Below, in pieces: positions 47,430-56,337 of a stretch of DNA of 64,000 nucleotides (the first letter of the stretch is position 1; every line of letters begins with the position of its first letter). The stretch lies in the NCBI GenBank assembly GCA_001839685.1, contig MLAK01000915.1:48134-112133 (forward strand). Direction: 5' to 3'. The notes beneath the pieces are model-generated. The model searched no databases and was not told the origin of the DNA. It worked only from the letters and a program-made list of their open reading frames with translations. Source of the stretch: Tritrichomonas foetus (lineage: Eukaryota; Parabasalia; Tritrichomonadida; Tritrichomonadidae). The position numbers were made by a program, and so were the translations under genes.

Positions 47430-47445
47430 TTTTCTGCACACAATT

Positions 47446-48546
47446 ATGGCTTTAATAACTCTTCAAATCGTGAAAATTATTCTACTTAATATCTTTAATT
47501 GGTTTTTATCAACAATATTGCCAATTTATAATAAAGAGATTTTCAAAATAGCACCATATCCATTATTTATGACATTAATTCAAATGATTCTTGTTGTTCC
47601 TTTGGCACTTTTGGCAGCTTGGGCAACTCTTGGATTTCCAAAATCTTTCTCATGGATGAAGCCGCCAAAAGAAGCAATTTTAGGTACAACATTTTCTTCT
47701 CTATCGTATGGAATGATGATGGCTGCTGGAAATTTTGGAATTTTTGTGTCTGGTGTTGATTTTTCAACTTTATTTCGATCTTCTGGAATAATTTGGCAAG
47801 CTTTGTTTGCTTTTTTATTTTTAGGTGAGAAAATTACATATTTGACTATTTTTTCAATCATTTTAGTTTTAATTGGAATTCTCACATTGACGATGAAATT
47901 TGAATGGTCTCAATCTGAAGTTCCATCACTAACACAATGCATAGTCAACACATTGGCAACAATTTTTTCATCATTAGCCGCAATTTTTATGAAACAAGTT
48001 TTAATGAATCTAAGAGATTCACATAATTATCCACTTTTAGTTGTTTTATCATGGCGATATGTAATTGCATGTATTCCTATCTTCTTGTCTTCTTTATATC
48101 TCGAACCTGGCGCTTGGATCAACATATCGAAAATCATTTCGGCAAAATTTTCATTATATATTTTATTTGGTGCAACAGTGAGTGAACTATTCCAACTATC
48201 TAATCTTTGGCTTACTAATGTTTTGTCTGTAATTGCAAATAATATTTTGAGTCAGCTTAGATTTGTTCCGATTTTGATTGTTTCTCATATTTTGTATAAA
48301 GAAACAGAATGGAAACTTCGCCAAGTTGTTGGAGCTGTTGTTTTGACAGTTGGAGCAGCTTTGTATTCATTACCAAAGTTACTGAAGAAGAGAGGAGAGT
48401 TTCAAAGTCCTCAACAAATCGAGCAGCAAGCTGATACCATTGATGTTCTTGAAATTCATGAAGAAGACGACGAAGAAGAAAACATGAAAATAGACTTTAG
48501 TAGTGAAGAAAAGAATGATTCATTTCATTTTGATAACACGAAATAA
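47446..48546 (+). CDS. Drug/metabolite-superfamily transporter (nucleotide-sugar / triose-phosphate translocator type)
   Basis: 366 residues with about ten hydrophobic segments between residues 5 and 315 in two similar halves. Landmarks of the NST/TPT-EamA group: NWFLSTILPIYNKEIFKI near the start (the family's helix 1 region, usually NKxI), FSTLFRSSGIIWQALFAFLFLGEKITY (helix 3-4 with the GE motif), IFSSLAAIFMKQVLMN in the second half, and SQLRFVPILIVSHILYKETEW before the last helix. The C-terminal tail is long and acidic (HEEDDEEEN...). Members swap nucleotide sugars or phosphorylated sugars across Golgi, ER or organelle membranes; the substrate cannot be told from sequence. The start ATG gives a 20-nt leader. 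Confidence 0.85.
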   Translation: MALITLQIVKIILLNIFNWFLSTILPIYNKEIFKIAPYPLFMTLIQMILVVPLALLAAWATLGFPKSFSWMKPPKEAILGTTFSSLSYGMMMAAGNFGIFVSGVDFSTLFRSSGIIWQALFAFLFLGEKITYLTIFSIILVLIGILTLTMKFEWSQSEVPSLTQCIVNTLATIFSSLAAIFMKQVLMNLRDSHNYPLLVVLSWRYVIACIPIFLSSLYLEPGAWINISKIISAKFSLYILFGATVSELFQLSNLWLTNVLSVIANNILSQLRFVPILIVSHILYKETEWKLRQVVGAVVLTVGAALYSLPKLLKKRGEFQSPQQIEQQADTIDVLEIHEEDDEEENMKIDFSSEEKNDSFHFDNTK

Positions 48547-48922
48547 TATTATAATCGATTTCCACGTAATGTTTGTTAAAAATTCATTCACTAAGAATTT
48601 CTTGTTTTTGTATGATTCATTCATTATTATGAAATTGTATTTGCAATCAAAACTTTCTGGTTCAGTTACAATTTCGGCAGATGATTAAATATGTGGTTTC
48701 AATCTCGTTTCTGAAACTAGATATATTGAACGGTTCTTTCATAGCCAAAGAGCTCGGCTTTGTTGAAGTAAGAATATCTTCGATTTTTTCATTAGAATTT
48801 ATTATAATATTTAGAGGTGGTTATGTGTGAGACAAATATGCGCTAATTATATATTGACAATAGTTGTTTGTTACTTCTTCTGACGTTATTATGAAAGAGA
48901 AACATGCTTAAATGAATAACTA

Positions 48923-49473
48923 CTTTCTTGTTGTCCATATGAACCATTTTAATTCAAACTATATTTTTCTGACGTGGTGAAGAATTATCAATTTGGCTAT
49001 CTTGAGATTTAATTTGTCATACTAGCTTGAGAATTATGGTACGAATAATCCACAATTTTCGTTTTCATTTTCAATTGGTGTTGACCATGATTGAGTACGC
49101 TTTATTGAAAGTGGAGCTGCTGATGATAGTTTCGCCTTTTTTTTTTGGTGAAAATGATTCTTGATTAGAAACATTCTTGATTTTCACTTGAACCATCAAT
49201 AGAGTTTTATTAATACCATACAGTTGGTGAATGTTTCACATCTGGAGAATAATGCATATTAAGTGTGAGGTAAAAATATGAGGAATATTGTGAATTTGAT
49301 GAATATGGTAAATTCGGTAAATATTATGAATTAGGAGATTGCTGGCTTTGAGGAGAAGATAATTGGTGAATGGTTGATCTTGATTTTGTGTGTAATTTTG
49401 GTGTAGAAAGGCCACGATGATTATTTGAATATGAAGCTCTTTTATTCACACAAGATATTACTTGAATCGAGCA
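48923..49473 (-). pseudogene. Decayed Ser/Gln/Asn-rich protein gene
   Basis: Minus-strand sequence in several frames reads as low-complexity protein broken by stops: SYSNNHRGLSTPKLHTKSRS then TIHQLSSPQSQQSPNS, stop, YLPNLPYSSNSQYSSYF, later HYSPDVKHSPTVWY, two stops, NSIDGSSENQE, then after a frameshift KLSSAAPLSIKRTQSWSTPI...ENCGLFVP, stop, and finally QDSQIDNSSPRQKN. Stops and frameshifts exclude a working gene, but Ser-Pro-rich content over 500 bp is far from the random AT-rich background. Parent family unknown; such regions are typical of disordered linkers in regulatory proteins. Confidence 0.6.
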
Positions 49474-49605
49474 AATGTATTTTTCAAACAAGATATCATC
49501 TGATTTTCCCGATAATTATCAAATATTTTATCGAAAATAAGCGAATAATTAAAGATACATTAGCATTATAAAGTTATAACTAACATAATTCCAATGGATA
49601 CTCAG

Positions 49606-49641
<36 letters not shown>
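49606..49641 (+). repeat. Poly(A) run of 36
   Basis: Uninterrupted A tract in the gap between the transporter and protease genes. The rest of 49474-50236 is AT-rich with no convincing frame. The run may be simple slippage DNA or the tail of an old retrocopy, but no plus-strand coding relic lies just upstream. Confidence 0.9.
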
Positions 49642-49643
<2 letters not shown>

Positions 49644-50236
49644 ATGATCAATTACCCACCATCGAAAAATAAAGAAAACAATTTTTGTTTGCGATATTTT
49701 CTCTCAATATAATTAGCAAAGTGCAAACCACAACAACATCATTCTTGGTCTTCACTTATTATCTGAACTGCTTGAATTGGTTTATATAGTACAAAATAAA
49801 TATTTCCCCATATAAAGATGCATGTTTATTCGAACATTCCTATTGAAATGGCAGAAATATTTTCCAGTTCCAAGATATTACCAGATTTATACTTCAAAGA
49901 AAAAAAACCTCTCAACTTTTAAAATAACTATTTCTCATTAAATTGAGATTGAATATTGATATTACAATGATTAATTGATATTAATAATAATTTGAAATCC
50001 AATTAATTCAACAGCTATTTGTAACTATCCAAAAATATCAGGATATTAAAATAACAATATTCGATGTATTTCTTTAGTTACCCTATCAAAATTCAACTGC
50101 CATTTGAATTTTTTGGAAAATAAAATATTGAGCACATTTAAAAAATTTCTATCTTTCGAAACTTTGCTACAATTAGATTCAATATATGATTCAATATTAC
50201 ATTCAAAAAGTTAAACTCCTCAAATTAAAACCCACA

Positions 50237-50242
50237 TCATTC
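50237..50242 (+). promoter_or_regulatory. Initiator element of the protease gene
   Basis: TCATTC, +1 at 50239, 43 nt before the ATG at 50282. Nearer TCATCA and CCATCA strings are weaker alternatives. Confidence 0.4.
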
Positions 50243-50281
50243 AAAAAGTGAAAAAATATTCATCAAAAGTCCATCAAAATC

Positions 50282-51250
50282 ATGATTGCTTTACTTTTTT
50301 ATTTATCTGCATCTTCTATCAACATACTACAGCACGAAGAGAAGGCCTTTGTCAGCTGGATGCGCTCCACAAATCAATATTACACAGGTGACGAATATTA
50401 CTTAAGACTCGGCATTTATCTATCCAACAAGAGATTAGTTCAAGAACACAACTCAAACAAAGCAAATACATTCCGATTAACTCTCAATAAATTTGCCGCC
50501 ATGACTCCAAGCGAACTCAAAACATATAATGGATTATTGACAACCAGCGAGCCACAGAAAGCAGAAAGAATCGCTAAAAGGAAAACAACACACAATGGTG
50601 AATCTTTGGATTACCGTGAAAAAGGCGTCGTTAACGAAATCAGAGATCAAGGCGAATGTGCAGCATGCTGGGCCTTTGCCATCATTCAATCTGTTGAATC
50701 AGCTTATGCGCTCAAGCACACCACATTGTATGAATTATCCGAACAAAACTTAATTGACTGCGTTTTGGATTGCAAAGGATGTCAGGGCGGTTACATCCCA
50801 CAAACATATGTCTATGTCATGAACTACCAAGACGGCCAATTCAACCTTCGTGACGACTATCCATTTCTCGGTGGCGAAGAGGCATGCCACTTCGAGAAAA
50901 GAACCAAATCTCCAGCTCAGCTCGTCTCTTATAAAACAGCTATCACTGGTGATGAGGACCAAGTTAAAGAATTCGTTGAGCAATACGGACCAGTTGCAGC
51001 TGGACTTAATGGAAGCCAAATCCAATTCTACCTTTATGAAAGCGGAATTTTCAATATCAGGGCCTGCACACCTTACCCACTCAGCCATGGTGTTGGCATC
51101 GTTGGATACGGTGTTGAAGGTGATTCGCCATACTGGATCTTGAGGAACACGTGGGGAAAGTCATGGGGAGAAGCAGGATACTGCAGAATGATCAGGGGAT
51201 ACAACATGTGCGGCTGCGCTCAAATGGTCAGCATTCCTGTCCTTGAGTAA
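50282..51250 (+). CDS. Papain-family cysteine protease (clan CA, C1, cathepsin L-like)
   Basis: 322 residues: short signal peptide (MIALLFYLSASSIN), an I29-type propeptide (about 18-100), and a mature enzyme from about residue 105. Active-site residues are complete: Gln123 and Cys129 (DQGECAACWAFA), His269 (LSHGVGIVGYG) and Asn289 (RNTWGKSWGEAGYC). The usual CGSCW around the nucleophile is CAACW. The GCQGG disulfide motif (166-170) is present. Trichomonads secrete many such proteases or place them in lysosomes. C-rich codon use suggests strong expression. Confidence 0.96.
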   Translation: MIALLFYLSASSINILQHEEKAFVSWMRSTNQYYTGDEYYLRLGIYLSNKRLVQEHNSNKANTFRLTLNKFAAMTPSELKTYNGLLTTSEPQKAERIAKRKTTHNGESLDYREKGVVNEIRDQGECAACWAFAIIQSVESAYALKHTTLYELSEQNLIDCVLDCKGCQGGYIPQTYVYVMNYQDGQFNLRDDYPFLGGEEACHFEKRTKSPAQLVSYKTAITGDEDQVKEFVEQYGPVAAGLNGSQIQFYLYESGIFNIRACTPYPLSHGVGIVGYGVEGDSPYWILRNTWGKSWGEAGYCRMIRGYNMCGCAQMVSIPVLE

Positions 51251-51349
51251 ATTCACTGAATCTTCCGATGTTTTAATCCTTTCTTTTATTTTTGTTCATC
51301 ATGAAATCAAACCTTCTTTTTTTGTCATGGTGTTTGTAAATTATTACTT

Positions 51350-51428
51350 AAGTTATAATGTTTTCAAGTTATAATGTTTTCAAGTTATAATGTTTTCAAG
51401 TTATAATGTTTTCAAGTTATAATGTTTT
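51350..51428 (+). repeat. 16-bp tandem repeat, five copies
   Basis: Unit CAAGTTATAATGTTTT in perfect head-to-tail array in the gap between the protease and Sec1/Vps33 genes, followed by degenerate copies (TTTAATGTTTTTAGATTTAATA). The rest of 51251-51607 is plain AT-rich DNA. Confidence 0.9.
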
Positions 51429-51607
51429 CTAGTGTCATGCTTTTAGATTTAATATTTTGAAATTTAATGTTTTTAGATTTAATAATGATATGGCATCCAT
51501 TTGCAAATAGTATGATAAAACATTCAAAGAAATAGCTTAAGAATGAATCGAAAAAAAGTCATTTAAGAAACAAAATACGTTTTATTAATAATACACTTCA
51601 TTCTGAC

Positions 51608-53134
51608 TCATGCTTGGATGATATCCTTCATAAACTGTCTTGCAGACACAATTCCAGTCGACATAAAAATGAATTCATCATCAGGTCTGCATATTTTCGC
51701 CACTTTCTTGAAGAGACGAAGTTCTGTTGACGACATTCCACCAATAACTCCCACAAACCATCTATGTTTTCCATCAGGCAATGCGGTTTGTGTTGATAAG
51801 TAGCTTTCATGGACAGGGAAATTCGGTCTCTTCCATGTATCTGCTACAATATGACCAAACAATGATACAATTGAACTTAAGATCGGATTAATAGATTTAA
51901 TTTGTGGCGGTGGATCAATTCTAGCCGATTTCATAGCAATTTCATCAAGCTGGTTCCATCTGGAAAACATTGGAAGTCCAAATTTTGCTGCTAGAAGCCT
52001 ACCGATCGATTTAGCTTCATCATTCATTCCATAAAAATGCAAAATAGACAACATTCGAAAAGCAAGTGATGGACCGTCTGGCGACAACGGCACACATCGT
52101 CCATATTTTATTGGATCAACAAGTCTTCTTTGAATTTTCAAGACAAGATCTAATAAGTAGCCTTGAACAATAAATTCACTAATTTTCTGCATAACAGTTG
52201 TATGGTATTTCGCCAGATTTTCAACTTTTGAGTTTTTAATGTCAGTGAGGTTCACGCGACGCATTGCGTCATGAAGCGGCTGAGTTGCAAGTGTTTCAAA
52301 TGCGTCATCCTGATCTGAGAAAATTGGAAGTTTCGAGGCTGATGCAGGATCCTTGCCTAACATTTTTCCAAGTGCAGTTGGATTCATTTTGTCTTCGTTT
52401 GGGTTCCAGCAACCCAATTCTTCCAAAAAGTTGATATATGAATCATGAATACGAATAATACTAAGAAGATCAACTGTACGATCCATTAAAACCAAAACAT
52501 TTTGGCCTGGCTGAATTTGAACGTCGTGACAATCCAGAAAACCTTTCGCTATTGACGACGAAAAGTGGCCAACTGCATAAACTCGATCGAAACGACCAAA
52601 TATAAACATTAGTGAAGAAAGAGCTGCTTTAATGGCTTTTTCTTCATAGACTGGTTCTGTCATGAATATTTTTTTGAAGGAGCCAACGGCTAGCTGTAAG
52701 TAATGACGGAATGGAATGAATGGAAAACAGAGAGATGAAAATGACGTGAAATTGATGGGTTGTTTCCATACTTCGATTTTCAACGAATATGAATAAACCG
52801 GAATCGAGACAAAAATAATGGGATTCTGTCGTTTCATAACAACTTGCGTTTTACAAATTTGAAGGAGCGAAAATGGGCGACCGATATATAAAACTTTATC
52901 TTTGGGGTCGAGAAAATCTTGCGGCGTCTGTGATGATGTTCGAGGGGATATGGGAATTTCAGCCATAACATCAATAATGTGAACTTTGAGGTTACTTTTT
53001 TGAGAAATATTATAAAAATAACTCCAATATTCTGGTTCGACAAAATAAAAATATACATCGGGGAATTGTTCGTGGAGGTTTGATAAAGCAGAAGCTGCTA
53101 CATTTTCGAGACGCGAGTAAAAATCAACTGTCAT
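51608..53134 (-). CDS. Sec1/Munc18-family protein, Vps33-like
   Basis: 508 residues. The SM-family signature is seen in the middle: GQNVLVLMDRTVDLLSIIRI, the counterpart of the family's LLILDRxxD motif. Near the C-terminus HRWFVGVIGGMSSTELRLFKKV matches the FVGGxTxxE segment, common in Vps33. The helical region between (about 290-430) includes ISEFIVQGYLLDLVLKIQRRL. SM proteins clasp SNARE bundles to drive membrane fusion; Vps33 does so in the HOPS/CORVET complexes at endosomes and lysosomes. Shorter than usual (about 600 residues) mainly in the N-terminal part. Vps33 over Sec1/Sly1/Vps45 is my inference from the C-terminal segment. Confidence 0.85.
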   Translation of the reverse strand: MTVDFYSRLENVAASALSNLHEQFPDVYFYFVEPEYWSYFYNISQKSNLKVHIIDVMAEIPISPRTSSQTPQDFLDPKDKVLYIGRPFSLLQICKTQVVMKRQNPIIFVSIPVYSYSLKIEVWKQPINFTSFSSLCFPFIPFRHYLQLAVGSFKKIFMTEPVYEEKAIKAALSSLMFIFGRFDRVYAVGHFSSSIAKGFLDCHDVQIQPGQNVLVLMDRTVDLLSIIRIHDSYINFLEELGCWNPNEDKMNPTALGKMLGKDPASASKLPIFSDQDDAFETLATQPLHDAMRRVNLTDIKNSKVENLAKYHTTVMQKISEFIVQGYLLDLVLKIQRRLVDPIKYGRCVPLSPDGPSLAFRMLSILHFYGMNDEAKSIGRLLAAKFGLPMFSRWNQLDEIAMKSARIDPPPQIKSINPILSSIVSLFGHIVADTWKRPNFPVHESYLSTQTALPDGKHRWFVGVIGGMSSTELRLFKKVAKICRPDDEFIFMSTGIVSARQFMKDIIQA

Positions 53135-53491
53135 TTTGAAGTTTAGGGATATGAATCTTTTTTTACAAAATTATTTTTCTGACAAACAATTGACGTAATA
53201 ATTATTCAGAATTTCACTAGGTGATATCTCATTGAATCGATTTGAAATAGCCGTTTATGGTCTATTATAAGGTCAAATGTTTCAATTGAATCACCATAAT
53301 AATTAACAACCTCAAATTCATCACCGAATCATTTCATCAATAATAGTATATCATAATTTCTTGTACACAGTAATATCAGGAAATATATACATTAACATGA
53401 TGAGAATTTATACATCCACTACTTTGTGATAAATTTTAGAATAAAAAAAAAAAAAAAAATCTAATTATTCATTTTATTAAGATTAAAAGTA
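53135..53491. other. Intergenic, tandem same-strand genes
   Basis: 357 bp of AT-rich sequence with an A run at 53443-53459 close to the 3' end of the adaptin gene. No frame or other repeat recognised. Confidence 0.5.
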
Positions 53492-55771
53492 TTAGAATAT
53501 GCTATTAACTTGGCATTTTTCTGTAATTGGTTGACTTCTAAACAGGTAACTAACTTGAGCACGCATTGCTAAGGGTGACTTTCCGCGATTCATCAATAGT
53601 AATACTTGTTGAATTGGTTGTCCACCCTGTGGTGCCAAATTTGTACCAGATGGCCTTTGTGGTGTGAGAGACCATCCATCAGGTACACCAAAAGTAGCTT
53701 GGAAGTTATTTAGTTGCACTTTTGTTTTATTATAAAATGATGCTCTTATTGCAACCTGCCTAGGATCTCGATCATTTCTTTGAACTTCAAAGTAAGTAAC
53801 AAAATCTGATTGTTCGAATGCAAGTACTGCATTTGCAGGAAGTGATGGAATTTGTGGTCCGTCCATCAAATCCAATAAAGAATCTGATTGTCTGTTGTTT
53901 GATCCACCTTTTTGTCTTGTTGGTGGTTCATCCATAATATTAAGTAAAGTATCAACATTTTCTTGTCTTTTAGGTTGTGTCAAACGTTGATTCTTCGGCT
54001 GATAGTCTTGGTTCTGTTGTTGCTGTTGTTGGCTAAGTTCGTCTGTTTCATCAGACATAGGAACTAAGATATCAACTGCATTTTCAGATGATAAAATCCT
54101 CATCATTTCACCTGCGCGTTGTTGAACATCGAGTCGGTTATCACATGCAAATTTTTGTAAACAAGGCATTACTTCTTCCGCACAATTAAATCGAATAGCA
54201 AGTTTTCCAAGAGCAGACAAAATATAACAAGTTGTTCGACCAAGTTGCTTTGGAAGAACAATAGTTTGTAATAAAGTTGGAATAATTGATGGATTTCGTG
54301 TTTCAAATTCACCAATAGAAAATGCAGCAATTTGAACAAGTGGCTGATTAGTTCCATAGTTACCTATAACGCTTTCTAATTGCTCTAATGCAACAAATCT
54401 TAAATTAACATTATTAGTAACTAATGAACAAAAGCTAGTAATTATATCATTACCAATAAATGATGCATTATCAATAACAATGTGAATGATGGTATCAATT
54501 GTCCATCTTGGATCAGGTGAAAATCGGTGAACTGATGCGAATAGCTTTGGAACAATTTCAGCGCGGAATTCAGTATCAACAAGTTTCATATATTTCATAA
54601 TTTCTGGGACAAGTTTTACGATATTTTGTTCATTAATAATCGCAGAAATGACATCCAAAGCACGACGACGAATGGACAAGTCTGGATGTTCAAGGCATTT
54701 CACAATTTGTGACCTGTAACGTTGCATTGCAGTCGAATCTGAGCTTGATCGATTAATCATATCATTATCAGAGTGAAGCAGACGAGAAAATGCAGATAAA
54801 GCTGAATAATTCACAGCAGCACTTTTCAGACCAAGTAAACGACCAATTTGGTTAATTGCCAGCGTTTTCAATGATGGATTCTTTCCAGCACGTGCGATTG
54901 TCTCTGTAGCTTCGATTAAAATAGATCTTCCTGTATTTGTATGACAGTCTAAGTCAGTGATGATTTCTTGAAGTAAACTGTCAAGTTCATCACTTTTCTT
55001 GTGAATTAGGCCAAGTGCCTTCAAAGCCTGGCATTGAAGGAAAGGATCATTGAAAAGGTGGAATTCGGTTTCTTTAGTAGGTGGGTTCGTTTTAAGATCA
55101 CGAAGAAGGTCAATAAACGGTCGGGTGAAATTTTCCCACTGTTTTGGCAATGTTGGAACAGTTTTGAGCATCTCTACTGCTAGGTTAATACCAGCAAGCA
55201 TGACACAATGATCAGCATGATTTAAAAGTTTCGGAACACATTTTCTGAAGTTTTCATAATATTCATTATTTAATCTGATGCATCTGAGAGCAGCCATTGC
55301 AGCACATTTAATAACATGCGGGTTTCTGCCGTCAATTGCTTTTTGGATTTCTGGAATAGCGGCTGTAATTAAATCTGATCCTCCGATATTTGCAACAGCG
55401 GATAATCCGAGGCATTGGCAGCGAAAATCTTTGGTGTTTTGGATGTCATTAATAATAGTCTGTGTCATGAGTAAAACTACGTCGCAGTTAGCGTCGGTAA
55501 GGACGCCGGCTCCGACATATCCAATCCATTTGTAGGAAAATCGAGAATTAGCCATTAAAGAGGCAACTTCAATCTGTCCGAAAGCTGTATTTTCGCCTTC
55601 CATTTCAAGGTAAATCAGTTTAGCGACAACTCGAGGTCTTCCTGGCTGATCATTTTCGATTTTTACCCGATTTCGAATTTTTGCGAGTTCGTGTCCTTTA
55701 ATTTCGTTCTTTTTATCGATGGTGGTGGCGTCTTCGACTGAGTGGACAAATTCATCATACGTTGATTTCAT
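53492..55771 (-). CDS. AP1G1: AP-1 complex subunit gamma (gamma-adaptin)
   Basis: 759 residues. The N-terminal trunk (about 1-570) is adaptin HEAT solenoid with family blocks: RPRVVAKLIYLEMEGENTAFGQIEVASLMA, KWIGYVGAGVL, MTQTIINDIQNTKDFRCQCLGLSAVANIG, and later GNYGTNQPLVQIAAFSIGEF, a good marker of gamma. A Q/N-rich hinge (about 575-650) carries two clathrin-box-like sites, TLLNIMDE and SLLDLMDG. The C-terminal about 110 residues form a gamma-ear beta-sandwich (FEQSDFVTYFEVQRNDRDPRQVAIRASFYN...FQATFGVP). It sorts cargo with clathrin between trans-Golgi and endosomes. The small ear separates it from alpha- and delta-adaptins. Confidence 0.95.
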   Translation of the reverse strand: MKSTYDEFVHSVEDATTIDKKNEIKGHELAKIRNRVKIENDQPGRPRVVAKLIYLEMEGENTAFGQIEVASLMANSRFSYKWIGYVGAGVLTDANCDVVLLMTQTIINDIQNTKDFRCQCLGLSAVANIGGSDLITAAIPEIQKAIDGRNPHVIKCAAMAALRCIRLNNEYYENFRKCVPKLLNHADHCVMLAGINLAVEMLKTVPTLPKQWENFTRPFIDLLRDLKTNPPTKETEFHLFNDPFLQCQALKALGLIHKKSDELDSLLQEIITDLDCHTNTGRSILIEATETIARAGKNPSLKTLAINQIGRLLGLKSAAVNYSALSAFSRLLHSDNDMINRSSSDSTAMQRYRSQIVKCLEHPDLSIRRRALDVISAIINEQNIVKLVPEIMKYMKLVDTEFRAEIVPKLFASVHRFSPDPRWTIDTIIHIVIDNASFIGNDIITSFCSLVTNNVNLRFVALEQLESVIGNYGTNQPLVQIAAFSIGEFETRNPSIIPTLLQTIVLPKQLGRTTCYILSALGKLAIRFNCAEEVMPCLQKFACDNRLDVQQRAGEMMRILSSENAVDILVPMSDETDELSQQQQQQNQDYQPKNQRLTQPKRQENVDTLLNIMDEPPTRQKGGSNNRQSDSLLDLMDGPQIPSLPANAVLAFEQSDFVTYFEVQRNDRDPRQVAIRASFYNKTKVQLNNFQATFGVPDGWSLTPQRPSGTNLAPQGGQPIQQVLLLMNRGKSPLAMRAQVSYLFRSQPITEKCQVNSIF

Positions 55772-56337
55772 CTGCTTTGAGTTTTAAAATTTGGTTAATG
55801 ACGGATGAAACTTTTTGTTATTGAAAAATTGAGAGTAAGTGATTCTTACTCATAGTAAAAAGCTTCTAGTAATATTTTTATAATTGAATTGGAATTAATA
55901 CATTAAATTAGAAATGTTTTAATAACTTTTCTCATCATTCGAATTGGATTTCATTTCCACATTTACAGTGATGGTAATATTATACCAGATAATATTTACT
56001 ATTTAGAATTTTAATACTATATATTCTTTAATATAATAATGCTTTTATAGGAATTTTCCAGGAAAATCGTATTTTTAACATTTTTTTTTTTAAAAAGGTA
56101 AGTGCAACTTTTTGTGAGTAGATCGATCAATCCGATAAAAATTCTATCGTATGAGTGTGATCTCAAAAAATTTTGATGTATGCCATATTAGTTTTGAATA
56201 AAATATCTTCTGGCATGCATGTTTTTTTCAATTTTTTTTGAAAAATGAATCAAAATTCAATTTCATTTTGAAGAATAAATAAAAGAAAAAACAGATAGTA
56301 ATTGAAATAAATAGTAATATTTACATAATTTAACAAG
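55772..56337. other. Intergenic, nothing recognised
   Basis: 566 bp, very AT-rich, between two minus-strand genes. It must hold the AP-1 gamma promoter (TCAAAGCAG directly before the ATG) and the 3' flank of the acyl-CoA synthetase gene. Only homopolymer runs of T and A are seen. Confidence 0.5.

Noticed and set aside
47253..47489. 78-codon frame overlapping the start of the transporter gene.
   Set aside because: Overlaps the Initiator and first codons of a clear transporter gene and has no recognisable content.
49606..49641. Poly(A)36 as the tail of a processed retrogene.
   Set aside because: No plus-strand coding relic lies upstream and no target-site duplication was seen; simple slippage is enough.
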